Positions 1 through 9,238 of a stretch of 64,000 nt of DNA are shown here, one piece after another. The position numbers and the translations under genes were made by a program. Location of the stretch: contig CAZWHW010000008.1 in assembly GCA_964633815.1 (NCBI GenBank), forward strand, positions 1 through 64,000, read 5' to 3'. Numbering within the stretch: the first letter of the stretch is position 1; each line of letters begins with the position of its first letter. Below the pieces are notes generated by a model. It searched no databases. It saw only the letters and a list, made by a program, of their open reading frames with translations, and had not been told where the DNA came from. The stretch comes from CALKZN01 sp964633815 (GTDB lineage: Bacteria > Pseudomonadota > Gammaproteobacteria > Arenicellales > Arenicellaceae).

Positions 1-246
1 AAATTGATTCAAGGAATTGAACAAATGACAGGTTCTAAATTTCCACAAACTTTATTAAACGAGCTCATAGAAGGACCATCAGAAATCGATTTAGTTCGTT
101 CTGGACTTGAAGACGTGATGTGTCAGAGCTACCAAGACATCAGTGCGCGATGGCATTCTTCAGATAAAATTCCAGATCTTAGAACAGCAGCAATGATGAT
201 TGCAATTGAACGAATTGCAGCGTCTTACGAATCTCTAGGGATCTAG
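1..246 (+). CDS. Glu/Leu/Phe/Val dehydrogenase, C-terminal fragment
   Basis: This is the 3' end of a gene that begins before the window, with an open frame from base 1 to a TAG stop at 244-246. The visible 81 residues are helical and contain DLVRSGLEDVM followed by LRTAAMMIAIERIA. That pairing is typical of the extreme C-terminus of NAD(P)-dependent glutamate/leucine dehydrogenases, which interconvert an amino acid and its 2-oxo acid with ammonia. The nucleotide-binding and catalytic domains lie outside the window, so substrate preference cannot be judged. The family assignment rests on the tail alone. The next gene is convergent, with an inverted repeat between them. Confidence 0.6.
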   Translation, partial: KLIQGIEQMTGSKFPQTLLNELIEGPSEIDLVRSGLEDVMCQSYQDISARWHSSDKIPDLRTAAMMIAIERIAASYESLGI

Positions 247-262
247 TAATCATTAAAAAAAT

Positions 263-357
263 CCACTTCAACTCAGCCAGCTGGGTATATTGCTTAATTA
301 CAGACAATAAACGGGGATATTATCTTTAATTTCACAATAAAAGCTGAGTCGAAGTGG
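263..357. repeat. Widely spaced 15-bp inverted repeat between convergent genes
   Basis: Arms at 263-277 (ccacttcaactcagc) and 343-357 (gctgagtcgaagtgg) are complementary with one mismatch and are separated by 65 bases. The right arm lies in the last codons of the convergent receiver gene. An A-run precedes the left arm. It may form a long-loop bidirectional terminator or protect 3' ends. A smaller palindrome (ccagctgg) adjoins the left arm. Confidence 0.4.
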
Positions 358-712
358 TTTTCAAAGCACGGGAAAGTTGTTCATGATTAAATGGCTTTTG
401 TAGGAAACTATGGGCACCTCGCATCAAAGCTTTAATGCCTATTTGTTGATTTTTAGCCGAACATAAAACTAAAATTTTAGTATCTGGCTTTTTTTCTAAA
501 ATCTTATCAATACAGCATAGCGCGGCAGAGCTTTTATTCTCATATTCAAAATCACTAACTTCCATCGTCACCAAATCCGGTTGCAATTCAGCCAATAGCT
601 CAATTGCTTCTTGTTGATTAGCAGCAGCACCAATCACATCAAAAAACTGAAACTTTGCTAACTGCAGTTCAGCAGAATCATTTATTGTCATCATTTTTAC
701 AACGTTGCTCAT
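332..712 (-). CDS. Stand-alone CheY-like receiver protein with degenerate phosphoacceptor
   Basis: A single receiver domain of about 126 residues with no output domain. The fold is recognisable from the hydrophobic beta strands, the conserved switch serine in VLCSA and the lysine in FLQKPF. The phosphoacceptor aspartate is replaced by glutamate (LVTMEVSD), and the usual N-terminal acidic pair is reduced to a single D in INDS. Such a protein may be locked in an active-like state or work as a phosphorylation-independent adaptor; that is inference. I chose the ATG at 710-712 because AAGGAG lies 5 nt upstream; a GTG two codons earlier would overlap that site. The downstream neighbour is convergent and no kinase gene is adjacent in the same direction. 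Confidence 0.7.
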   Translation of the reverse strand: MSNVVKMMTINDSAELQLAKFQFFDVIGAAANQQEAIELLAELQPDLVTMEVSDFEYENKSSAALCCIDKILEKKPDTKILVLCSAKNQQIGIKALMRGAHSFLQKPFNHEQLSRALKTTSTQLLL

Positions 713-1054
713 ACCCACTCCTTCAAATTTACACCTACAGCTAATTAAGCAATCGATATGCCAAGCATAAATAATTTCGCAACCTTCTGTATCTTCACTG
801 ATTAATTCGTTTTTTCAATATTCCTATCATGAAAAAGGGTATAACTAAAAGAATAATATTTGGAGCTGACTAGCTAAATCCAAACTGAAAACAATAATTT
901 AAAGATTATTCCATAAATTATCATTATAACCAAATGAATACCCTTCCAAACTAGAGTTTCTTATATTGTTTTGGACATGCAATTTTCACTAGATAAACAA
1001 AATAAAATTTGCTAGCTTGGGTAGAAATTACCATCCTCATCAATTGAGACTATT
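713..1054. other. AT-rich intergenic region between divergent signalling genes
   Basis: About 340 bases separate the receiver gene from the divergent sensor kinase gene. The stretch is very AT-rich and contains no convincing gene or RNA. It should hold the promoters of both flanking genes. I could not single out a -10/-35 pair or a -24/-12 element with confidence. Confidence 0.5.
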
Positions 1055-2806
1055 TTGAAACAAAAAAATAAGCCTATCATTTCCCCAAAAAGAATACAAA
1101 AAGCTACCGTGCTTTCTATGTTTATGCTGGCAATATTATTTTGCATTTCTAATCTCGTTCTCGCTAAAGAAAACGGAACTAAAAAAAATAGTAACCACCC
1201 TGACTTAATCATTGTAGGCGGTGATCATAACTATCCCCCGTATGAATTTCTCGATGAAGTTGGCTTACCGACAGGCTATAACACTGAACTCACCTTCGCG
1301 ATTGCTAAGGTAATGGGCTTAAACGTAGAAATAAAATTAGCACCTTGGAGTGAAATCAGAAATAAACTTGATAATGAAGAAATCGATATTGTCCAAGGAA
1401 TGAGTTATTCAAAAAAGCGTGATGAAAATTATGACTTTGTTCCCCATCATGCCACAGTTAACCAATCTATTTTTACACGCAAAGGCAATCTTATACCTGC
1501 CGATGTAAAAGCATTAAAAGACAAAGAAGTCATCGTTCAGCGCAATGGTTTCACCCAAGATGAAATCATAAACCGAAACATTGGCGCAAAACTCATACAA
1601 GTTAGCACCCATGTAGATGCCTTACGCTTACTAAGTTCAGGTAAACATGATTTTGCTATTGTTGCGAACTTACCAGGCTTGTATGTCGGTAAAGAACTAG
1701 AACTCACCAACATTAAACCCAACGGCAAACCCTTTGCATCTATGAGCTATGGCTATTCCGTCAAACAAGATAATGATCGAGTTTATGCATTATTTAGTGA
1801 AGGACTCGCAATCCTCAAACGTACTGGCAAGCACCAAGAAATTTATGACAAATGGTTAGGATCTCTAGAAGAAGAATCTGGATTCAACTGGAGACTGCTA
1901 AGTTTTGTTTCGGCAGCATTGTTAGCAACCGCGCTGTTAATAAGTTCAATCATTCTCTTCTGGAATCGACAATTAACCAAGACAGTCAATCGACGTACTG
2001 AAAAACTAAAAAGCCAACAACAACAATTATTGCAAGCTGACAAAATGGCCTCTTTAGGTGAATTGGTATCAGGCGTTGCTCATGAAATTAATAATCCAAC
2101 CAGTTTATTATTATTGAATTCGCCAGTCATTAAAGAAAGCTTTAGTGACATTGAAAGCATTCTAGAAACTCATTACCAAAAGCAAGGCGATTTCAATATG
2201 GGAGGACTAAAATATAGTCGCATGCGCACTGAAATCCCTAAAATGCTGGATGACATGCAAGATAGAGCTAACAGGATTCGCCGCATTGTCCGCGATCTAC
2301 GAGACTATAGCCAAAATAATACAGCTGATTTAAATGAAAGTCTTAATCTAAATACTTTAACAGATACTGCCGTGCGTATTTTAAGCAAAACCATTCAAGG
2401 CGTTACCAATAATTTTTCTTGTAGTTATAGTCAAAATCTACCTCAGTTCAAGGGAAATTCACAACGAATCGAACAAGTACTGATTAATTTAATTTCTAAT
2501 GCATGCCATGCGCTTACTGACAAAAAACAAGCCATCTCTATTCGCACCTTTCATGACAAAGAAAACAAGTCTGTTTGCATTGAGATCAAGGATGAAGGTT
2601 GTGGCATCGAAACTGATAAATTAAACAGAATTACTGAACCTTTTTACACTACTAAACGAACTAGTGGCGGAACTGGGCTAGGCTTATCCATTTCTGAGGG
2701 CATCGTTAAAGAACATAAAGCAGTATTAGAATTCAAATCAACGGTCCAAAAAGGCACTTGTGTGAGCATCTGCTTCCCAATTCCAAACAATAAAAAGATT
2801 CAATGA
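1055..2806 (+). CDS. Periplasmic-binding-domain sensor histidine kinase
   Basis: A transmembrane histidine kinase of about 583 residues. An N-terminal hydrophobic segment (20-37) is followed by a bacterial solute-binding family 3 domain (about 50-270; VGGDHNYPPYEF, GLPTGYNTEL), so the sensor is built like an amino-acid binding protein. A single membrane helix (281-303) and a short Q-rich linker lead to HisKA (phospho-histidine in HEINNP, near 343). The HATPase domain has an N box (NLISNACHAL), a G1 box (DEGCGIE), an F box (PFYTTK) and a G2 box (GGTGLGLSI). The kinase half is NtrB/DctB-like. The start is a TTG with a poor ribosome site; an ATG at 1118 would still leave a short signal anchor. 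Its stop overlaps the start of the response regulator gene as ATGA, so the two are a cognate pair. A small solute, perhaps an amino or carboxylic acid, is the likely ligand. Confidence 0.88.
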   Translation: MKQKNKPIISPKRIQKATVLSMFMLAILFCISNLVLAKENGTKKNSNHPDLIIVGGDHNYPPYEFLDEVGLPTGYNTELTFAIAKVMGLNVEIKLAPWSEIRNKLDNEEIDIVQGMSYSKKRDENYDFVPHHATVNQSIFTRKGNLIPADVKALKDKEVIVQRNGFTQDEIINRNIGAKLIQVSTHVDALRLLSSGKHDFAIVANLPGLYVGKELELTNIKPNGKPFASMSYGYSVKQDNDRVYALFSEGLAILKRTGKHQEIYDKWLGSLEEESGFNWRLLSFVSAALLATALLISSIILFWNRQLTKTVNRRTEKLKSQQQQLLQADKMASLGELVSGVAHEINNPTSLLLLNSPVIKESFSDIESILETHYQKQGDFNMGGLKYSRMRTEIPKMLDDMQDRANRIRRIVRDLRDYSQNNTADLNESLNLNTLTDTAVRILSKTIQGVTNNFSCSYSQNLPQFKGNSQRIEQVLINLISNACHALTDKKQAISIRTFHDKENKSVCIEIKDEGCGIETDKLNRITEPFYTTKRTSGGTGLGLSISEGIVKEHKAVLEFKSTVQKGTCVSICFPIPNNKKIQ

Positions 2807-4224
2807 GTTATCCTAATTTTAGCATTCTCTTAGTTGATGACGAAGAAGCATTTCTTCGCAGCATGTCGATCACCTTAGAACGACAAGGCAATATAAACAA
2901 CATTATGACATGCAATGATAGTCGTCTTGTGATGGATATTCTTAAAGAAGAAAATATTGGCTTAATTTTATTAGATTTGACGATGCCACATATTTCTGGA
3001 GAAGAATTATTAGAAAGCATTTCAGAACAATACCCACAAATAAGTATCATCATTTTTAGTGGCATGAACCAATTAGAAACTGTTGTTCAATGTATCCGTA
3101 AAGGAGCTTACGACTACTTTGTCAAAACCAGTGACAAACAGCAACTTATCGATAGCGTTAGACGCGCAATCAGCATTCAAGAAAATCGAATTGAACATCA
3201 AGCAATTCGCAAGCAGCTAGCACCTAAACAAAAAAAGCCCAGCCAGCGACATACTGCATTTAATCCAATCATCACGGATGATCCATCCATGCTCTCTATT
3301 TTTAACTATTTAGAAACAGTTGCAGTGAGCAGTCAACCCGTTTTAATTACAGGTGAAAGTGGAGTTGGAAAAGAACTGATTGCCCAAGCGATACATCACC
3401 TTAGCAATCGCCAAGGCAAAATCGTCTCTTTAAATTCGGCAGGATTAGATGAGCACGTTTTCTCAGACACTCTATTTGGCCATAAAAAAGGCGCTTTTAC
3501 TGACGCACAAAACCAACGAGAAGGCCTAATCAAAAAAGCCGATGCAGGAACATTATTTTTAGATGAAATTGGCGATTTAAGCACAAGTGCACAAATCAAG
3601 CTGCTGCGATTATTGCAAGATGGTGAATATTTTCCTCTGGGGAGTGATCTGCCTGAACGCATGACAGCTCGAATTGTAGTTGCAACCCACCAAGATCTTG
3701 AAGCTTTACAAGAAACTGGTAAATTCCGCCCAGATTTATTCTTTAGGCTCAGCACCCATCAAGTTCATATTCCACCCTTAAGGGAACGTAAAAATGATAT
3801 TCCTGCACTGTTAAACCACTTCTTAAATGATGCAGCAAATGAACTAAATAAAAATAAACCAACTATCCCAAAAGAGCTTTATACCTTATTAGGAAATTAT
3901 CATTTCCCGGGTAATATCCGCGAATTGCGTTCACTTGCATTTGAAGCCATGAGCCATCACCAATCTGGGATCCTATCGATGCAACAATTTGAAAAAATAT
4001 TACATTTCAAACCAAAGCAACAACAAAAAAATGAAAAATCTACTTTTTTTGATACGAATGAACCACTTCCAAGCTTCCAAGAAATTAATCATCTATTAAT
4101 TCAAGAAGCCATGGCTCGCACCAACAATAATCAATCTATGGCAGCAAAACTCTTAGGTATCTCTCAACCGGCCTTAAGCAAACGTTTAAAGAAAGTTCTA
4201 CTTCAAAGCAATAAAAAAGCCTGA
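2803..4224 (+). CDS. NtrC-family sigma-54-dependent response regulator
   Basis: A three-domain activator of 473 residues. The receiver domain (about 6-125) has the acidic pair in LLVDDEE, phosphoacceptor D58 in LILLDLTMP and lysine in YFVKTS. The AAA+ sigma-54 activation domain (about 155-390) has Walker A GESGVGKE (184-191), Walker B LFLDEIGD (251-258), and the sigma-54 contact loop as GAFTDA (230-235) rather than the commoner GAFTGA. The C-terminus is a Fis-type helix-turn-helix (NNNQSMAAKLLGISQPALSK). It is translationally coupled to the upstream kinase by a 4-base overlap and should activate sigma-54 promoters when the kinase senses its ligand. The target genes are not evident next to it. 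Confidence 0.9.
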   Translation: MSYPNFSILLVDDEEAFLRSMSITLERQGNINNIMTCNDSRLVMDILKEENIGLILLDLTMPHISGEELLESISEQYPQISIIIFSGMNQLETVVQCIRKGAYDYFVKTSDKQQLIDSVRRAISIQENRIEHQAIRKQLAPKQKKPSQRHTAFNPIITDDPSMLSIFNYLETVAVSSQPVLITGESGVGKELIAQAIHHLSNRQGKIVSLNSAGLDEHVFSDTLFGHKKGAFTDAQNQREGLIKKADAGTLFLDEIGDLSTSAQIKLLRLLQDGEYFPLGSDLPERMTARIVVATHQDLEALQETGKFRPDLFFRLSTHQVHIPPLRERKNDIPALLNHFLNDAANELNKNKPTIPKELYTLLGNYHFPGNIRELRSLAFEAMSHHQSGILSMQQFEKILHFKPKQQQKNEKSTFFDTNEPLPSFQEINHLLIQEAMARTNNNQSMAAKLLGISQPALSKRLKKVLLQSNKKA

Positions 4225-4309
4225 ACTAAACGGATCGAGTTTCTAATCAACACTACTAAAACTACAAGCTTTACAGTTAAAAGCGGGATATGTACCGTTT
4301 TGCCAAACT

Positions 4310-6595
4310 TTACTGCTTGCGCCTGACATCATGCACATTGGGTACTTGCATAATGAGATTAATAACCTGGCTCATGGATTCAATATTAGATAGCTCTGCC
4401 GTGACGATCATTGTCACTGATTGATCTTTAGGATCTGTACGAGTCGTCATTTCAATTACATTAACCTTTTCCGCTGTAAAAATACCCGCAATGTCTGTTA
4501 ATAAGCCTTTGCGATCAAACGCTTCCACCATAATACTCATTGGATAAGTTCGTTGACCTAGATCAAACCAATCCACATCAATGATTCTATCAGATTCAGT
4601 TTCACGCAAGTTGAGCAAATTTTTGCAATCAATCCGGTGTACCGACACACCAGAACCTTTGGTCACAAAGCCTTTAACTTCATCACCTGGGATTGGCATG
4701 CAACAATTAGCCGCTTTAACCAACATATTTTCCAAGCCTCCAGCTGTCACCCCAGAATCAACATACATAGTGGAACTTGTCTTTGATATAGAATTTTGGT
4801 TGCTCTCTTGTTTAACTCCTTCATTCTCAAACAATTCATGTTGATCTGGTCGCACCAATTTCAGCGCCATCATTGAGACTCGACCCAATCGAATAGAACC
4901 ATCTGCAATCTTTAAAAACAGCTCGTCTGTATCATCTAGTTTCATAGACTTTGCCAAACGGTCCAAACTAACATCCGGCACATTCATACGATGCAATTCT
5001 TTATCCAAAAGCTCACGGCCATGAGCAAGCGTTTCATCGCGATTTTGAAAACGAAAATAATGCTGAATAGCAGAACGAGCACGACGAGTCTTAATAAAAT
5101 TATGATGTGAACTCAGCCAATCCAAGCTTGGCGAGCCATTTTTATTCGTTACAACTTCAACGCGCTGCCCCGTTTGCAAAGGAGTTGTTAATGGCACCAT
5201 TTTGCCATTTATCAGCGCACCTCGACATTTATGACCCACTTCAGTATGAACTCGATAAGCAAAATCAATAGGCGTAGCACCCTCAGGCAAATCAATCACT
5301 TTGCCTTTTGGAGTAAAAACATATATTCGGTTTTCAAAAACATCATCTTGCACACGCTCAACAAATTCGCTGGCATCAACAACATCATCCTTCCACTCCA
5401 TCAGTTGACGCAACCATAGAATTTTATGTTCGAGTGATGAGTCACTTTTTGCCCCTTCTTTGTAACGCCAATGAGCGGCAACACCTAGCTCATTGGCTTT
5501 GTGCATATCTATTGTACGAATTTGAATCTCAATGACTCGACCTTGCGGGCCAATAACGGCTGTATGGATAGATTGATAATTATTTTCTTTTGGAGTCGCT
5601 ATGTAATCATCAAATTCTCCGGGGATATACTTCCATTTAGTATGAACCATCCCAAGAGCGGCATAACATTCTTGCACAGAATTAACTAATAAACGGACAG
5701 CTCGAATGTCGTAGACATTTTCAAAATCGAGATTTTTCCGCTGCATTTTCGACCAAATGCTGTAAATATGCTTGGAACGACCTTTTACTTCCGCTTGAAT
5801 ACCCCCTTGTTGCAGATCAGCTTGCAACTGTTCAACAAAATCGGCGATATATTCATCTCGATCCACACGTCTATGTTTGAGCTTTTTGGCAATTTCTTTA
5901 TAGGTAACAGGCTCAATATAGCGAAAAGCTAAATCTTCCAATTCCCATTTCAATTGCCAAACACCCAGTCGATTGGCCAATGGCGCAAATATTTCCAAAG
6001 TCTCTTTTGATTTAGCTACTTGCTTATGCGTTGGCATATGTTCCATGGTACGCATATTGTGCAAACGGTCACATAGCTTAATCAAAACAACTCGCACATC
6101 TTCAACCATTGCTAGCATCATTTTACGGAGGCTCTCAACACGATTTCGCTCTTTGTTCTGTAACTTTTCTACAGTCGGGATCGAACCATCTTTATTTAAA
6201 TCAAAAGCATGTTCATCTTCGGCAAACTCTTGAATACCTTCCATTTTGGTCACACCATTGACCATTTGCGCAACACTATCACCAAACTCTTGCCGAATAA
6301 TATCTAATGTCACTTCAGTATCTTCAACGGAATCATGTAACAACGCTGCAATTATGGCTTCGAAATCCAAGCCTAACTCATGCACAATCGCTGCAACTGC
6401 AAAGGTATGGTTAACATAGTCTTCACCCGAACGACGCACTTGACCTCGATGACACTCAATTGCAAACAAGGCCGCTTTATGCACCAATGCTAAATCTTTT
6501 TCAGAGTGACCCTCAGAAATTGAATCCAGCCACAACGGAACATTTTCAGCTGGCAGCTGAATTTGAGAGCTAGAATGTGCGACCGCTTGAACCAT
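4310..6595 (-). CDS. relA: RelA-type (p)ppGpp synthetase with intact hydrolase motif
   Basis: A long RelA/SpoT homologue of 761 residues that makes, and possibly degrades, the alarmone (p)ppGpp. Domains in order are an HD hydrolase region (about 35-200), the synthetase (about 265-380), TGS (about 420-490) and a C-terminal ACT domain. The synthetase carries EFDD (327-330) and FENVYDIRAVR, the signature of monofunctional gammaproteobacterial RelA. Unlike E. coli RelA, the HD region keeps HDSVED (87-92), VRRSGEDYVNH and KLCDRLHNMRT, the residues expected of an active hydrolase. It follows pabB on the same strand after an 84-nt gap. Synthetase assignment is secure; whether it is bifunctional is inferred from motifs only. 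Confidence 0.9.
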   Translation of the reverse strand: MVQAVAHSSSQIQLPAENVPLWLDSISEGHSEKDLALVHKAALFAIECHRGQVRRSGEDYVNHTFAVAAIVHELGLDFEAIIAALLHDSVEDTEVTLDIIRQEFGDSVAQMVNGVTKMEGIQEFAEDEHAFDLNKDGSIPTVEKLQNKERNRVESLRKMMLAMVEDVRVVLIKLCDRLHNMRTMEHMPTHKQVAKSKETLEIFAPLANRLGVWQLKWELEDLAFRYIEPVTYKEIAKKLKHRRVDRDEYIADFVEQLQADLQQGGIQAEVKGRSKHIYSIWSKMQRKNLDFENVYDIRAVRLLVNSVQECYAALGMVHTKWKYIPGEFDDYIATPKENNYQSIHTAVIGPQGRVIEIQIRTIDMHKANELGVAAHWRYKEGAKSDSSLEHKILWLRQLMEWKDDVVDASEFVERVQDDVFENRIYVFTPKGKVIDLPEGATPIDFAYRVHTEVGHKCRGALINGKMVPLTTPLQTGQRVEVVTNKNGSPSLDWLSSHHNFIKTRRARSAIQHYFRFQNRDETLAHGRELLDKELHRMNVPDVSLDRLAKSMKLDDTDELFLKIADGSIRLGRVSMMALKLVRPDQHELFENEGVKQESNQNSISKTSSTMYVDSGVTAGGLENMLVKAANCCMPIPGDEVKGFVTKGSGVSVHRIDCKNLLNLRETESDRIIDVDWFDLGQRTYPMSIMVEAFDRKGLLTDIAGIFTAEKVNVIEMTTRTDPKDQSVTMIVTAELSNIESMSQVINLIMQVPNVHDVRRKQ

Positions 6596-6679
6596 AAAGT
6601 AAAATTCGACTTATATTAAAATTTTATCAATACACGCTATTTTGCTTTTTAAAAGCTACTTTTATGTATATTTAAACAT

Positions 6680-8134
6680 CTACTTGAAGTTCTCACAACT
6701 ATCTAGACCAACGGTTTTGATCATAATTGCTGCTTTGTCTTGTAATTCATTGAACTCTGCCTTTTCTTCAGAGTCTATAACAATGCCTCCGCCCGCAGAA
6801 AAATAGCTACGTCCATCAGCGCAGGTAATCGTACGAATAGCAATATTCGTTTCCATATTTCCACGAAAATCAATCCAACCAATTGCCCCACAATAAATCC
6901 CACGGCAACAGTCTTCCAACTCATCAATAATTTCCATTGCCCGTTTTTTCGGTGCGCCGGTTATTGACCCTCCAGGAAAACAAGCCGCCAACAAATCAAG
7001 TGCATGTATTTCTGCTCGAAGTTTGCCCGAAACATGGCTCACTAAATGATGCACATTGGCAAAACTTTCTACAGAAAACAATTCTGGCACTTGTACTGAA
7101 CCAATCTCACAGACTCGACCAAGATCATTACGCAGCAAATCGACAATCATGACATTTTCAGCACGATCTTTGCTACTTTTCTCTAACTCATCTGCAAGCT
7201 CCAAATCCTTTTTCAATACATCAAGATCACGCGGCCGTGTTCCTTTTATTGGACTAGTTTTAACCTCACCCTCCACACACTCAATAAACCGTTCTGGTGA
7301 ATTTGACAAAACCTGAGCAAAAGGAAAGTTCATGTACGCACCATAGGGCGCCGCACTAAGCGATCTCATTTTCAAATAACTTTGCCAAGCTGAACCTGAA
7401 ACAGGCACATCAAAACGATTGGTTAAATTAATTTGATAACAATCACCAGCTTTAAGATAGTCTTGAATTTTAGTAAATTTTTCTGAATAAGCTTTACGCG
7501 TATATGACGCGTTCTGCGCGCCTACTGCCTGCCATGCATCACTAATGTCAATTAATGTTTTTTCCGAATAATCAAGGCTATTAATCCTTTCGAGCCATAA
7601 CTCTTTTAATTTCCTATTTTTGCCCGTGACATCAATCAACCAGCTTTTTCTGAGCTTATGGCAGCTCACAATCGCGACTTCATAAATACCAATTGCCATA
7701 TCTGGCAAGCCAATATCATCTTGTGCATGTTCTGGCAGCTCTTCTAGGCATCGAGCTAATTCATAACCAAAATAACCAATCGCCCCGCCCCAAAAAGGAA
7801 TTTCCTGTTTTTGTTGTTCAGAGCAGCTTGAGAAATCAAGTTCATATTCTGCAAGAACCTCTTTTAATATAGTAAATGGATTTTCAGTAGATGTTTCACG
7901 CAATGACCGTCTTCGATCTCCTAAAGATTTTGGTGCGCCATACACTTCTGTTTCATCACCAAAGGTTAGTAAAATACTTTGCGGGTGACAAACTAAAATA
8001 TCGACCCCTTCAGTAGCAGCGTTTGGACCGAAAGAAAAACCACTGTCCAAATATTGCGCCCACAAATCATCCGCAGCCAGATTGAACAAACTAGCGGTAT
8101 CTTGAATATAGTGATGTAGTTGGATGATCTTCAT
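6680..8134 (-). CDS. pabB: Aminodeoxychorismate synthase component I
   Basis: This chorismate-binding enzyme forms 4-amino-4-deoxychorismate for p-aminobenzoate and folate synthesis, using ammonia from a PabA-type glutaminase. It has the N-terminal anthranilate-synthase-I-like region and the C-terminal catalytic domain. PIKGTRPR has the lysine typical of PabB rather than the alanine of TrpE. Other conserved blocks are SSKDRAENVMIVDLLRND and PGGSITGAPKKRAMEII. I favour the ATG at 8132-8134, giving about 484 residues. A TTG at 8162-8164 would extend the protein by 10 residues and overlap the truD stop. It lies in a same-strand run aroK-like, tadA, truD, pabB, relA. PabA is not in the window. 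Confidence 0.9.
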   Translation of the reverse strand: MKIIQLHHYIQDTASLFNLAADDLWAQYLDSGFSFGPNAATEGVDILVCHPQSILLTFGDETEVYGAPKSLGDRRRSLRETSTENPFTILKEVLAEYELDFSSCSEQQKQEIPFWGGAIGYFGYELARCLEELPEHAQDDIGLPDMAIGIYEVAIVSCHKLRKSWLIDVTGKNRKLKELWLERINSLDYSEKTLIDISDAWQAVGAQNASYTRKAYSEKFTKIQDYLKAGDCYQINLTNRFDVPVSGSAWQSYLKMRSLSAAPYGAYMNFPFAQVLSNSPERFIECVEGEVKTSPIKGTRPRDLDVLKKDLELADELEKSSKDRAENVMIVDLLRNDLGRVCEIGSVQVPELFSVESFANVHHLVSHVSGKLRAEIHALDLLAACFPGGSITGAPKKRAMEIIDELEDCCRGIYCGAIGWIDFRGNMETNIAIRTITCADGRSYFSAGGGIVIDSEEKAEFNELQDKAAIMIKTVGLDSCENFK

Positions 8135-8156
8135 GAGTAATAATTCGCTTAAGGCA

Positions 8157-9236
8157 TTATCCAATCACTCTTGCTTGCACCAGTTCACGCAAAACACTGG
8201 TTGCAAACTCACCACGACCTAATGTGAAACATAATTGTAAATCAAATGCTTCACCTTGATTGCATTTTGAAATTTGCCAAGTCAATTTTTCTGGTACAAG
8301 CCGCATTGATCTTCTTCCATAGTCTAAACGCTCTTTTTCCAAACCTTGAGTAAATACCTGCATTGATTGCAATGCTGTGGATTCAAATAAATGTAAGTCT
8401 CCAGCTTGCTGCATAATTTTCTCAGCTCCTAATCCCCAAAGTGGTGCAGTGGTGTGGATATCGCCTGCATGAAGTCGGTGTAGAATTTTAGCCGTATCTC
8501 CATCATTAGAAAAAAACTGCCTTGAACCAGATAAATTCAACGGCTCACCTACTTGCGGGCTTAACCACGTACCCGCTTGTAAACGCTCTGAAAGCACCCG
8601 ATTAAATAACCACGATCTGGCACTCGACAACAACATGGAACGTTTTTGACGTTGTTTGATTTTTTTGCCTGAAGCCAGCATAGCCATGGCTTGCTGCAAA
8701 TTACTACCACCCCTACCAAAGCGTTGTTCTCCAAAATAATTTGGCACACCTTGTTGTTGAATCTGCACTATGCGTTGCTCGATTGCTTTGGCATCTGCTG
8801 CAACATTACGCAACAGTATTTTGAATTGGTTACCCGTATGGGTCCCTCGTTTTAACTTGCGGCTATGTCTTTGTATTTGATTAATTTGTATTTGATCATT
8901 TTCAATTAAAGACCAATCAGGTAAATCTTGAACCCCGGGCAACCAAATACTAAACCATTGACGGGTGCTCGCACGATAATCCTTCATACCTGAAATACCA
9001 ATATCCTTCGCTCCAATACCAGACAATTTAGCTAACGCTTTAGCAATTTGATCAGAATGAGTCTGCTGCTTAGAAATTTGCAGCCAAATATGCTCACCTT
9101 CACCTGAACAATCAACTGTCATGATTTCATCAACCTGAAAATCTTCAGCTTTAGTCTTAATGTCAGCAAATGCTGCAGGCGGATTAAGCCCGCCATCCAT
9201 AAAGGCTAAATCAGCGTAAAAATTTTCAGAAAACAT
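8157..9236 (-). CDS. truD: tRNA pseudouridine(13) synthase
   Basis: TruD isomerises U13 to pseudouridine in tRNA-Glu and related tRNAs. The protein has 359 residues, about the usual size. The catalytic motif GMKDYRASTRQW is present with the expected nucleophile D86. An RNA-binding region follows (NYFGEQRFGRGG), and the C-terminus is typical of the family. It starts 2 nt after the tadA stop and ends just before pabB on the same strand, so it is probably co-transcribed with these genes. Confidence 0.93.
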   Translation of the reverse strand: MFSENFYADLAFMDGGLNPPAAFADIKTKAEDFQVDEIMTVDCSGEGEHIWLQISKQQTHSDQIAKALAKLSGIGAKDIGISGMKDYRASTRQWFSIWLPGVQDLPDWSLIENDQIQINQIQRHSRKLKRGTHTGNQFKILLRNVAADAKAIEQRIVQIQQQGVPNYFGEQRFGRGGSNLQQAMAMLASGKKIKQRQKRSMLLSSARSWLFNRVLSERLQAGTWLSPQVGEPLNLSGSRQFFSNDGDTAKILHRLHAGDIHTTAPLWGLGAEKIMQQAGDLHLFESTALQSMQVFTQGLEKERLDYGRRSMRLVPEKLTWQISKCNQGEAFDLQLCFTLGRGEFATSVLRELVQARVIG

Positions 9237-9238
9237 AA

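Noticed and set aside
4225..4309. A terminator between the convergent NtrC-like and relA genes
   Set aside because: The possible stem near 4277-4300 has mismatches and no clear T-run.
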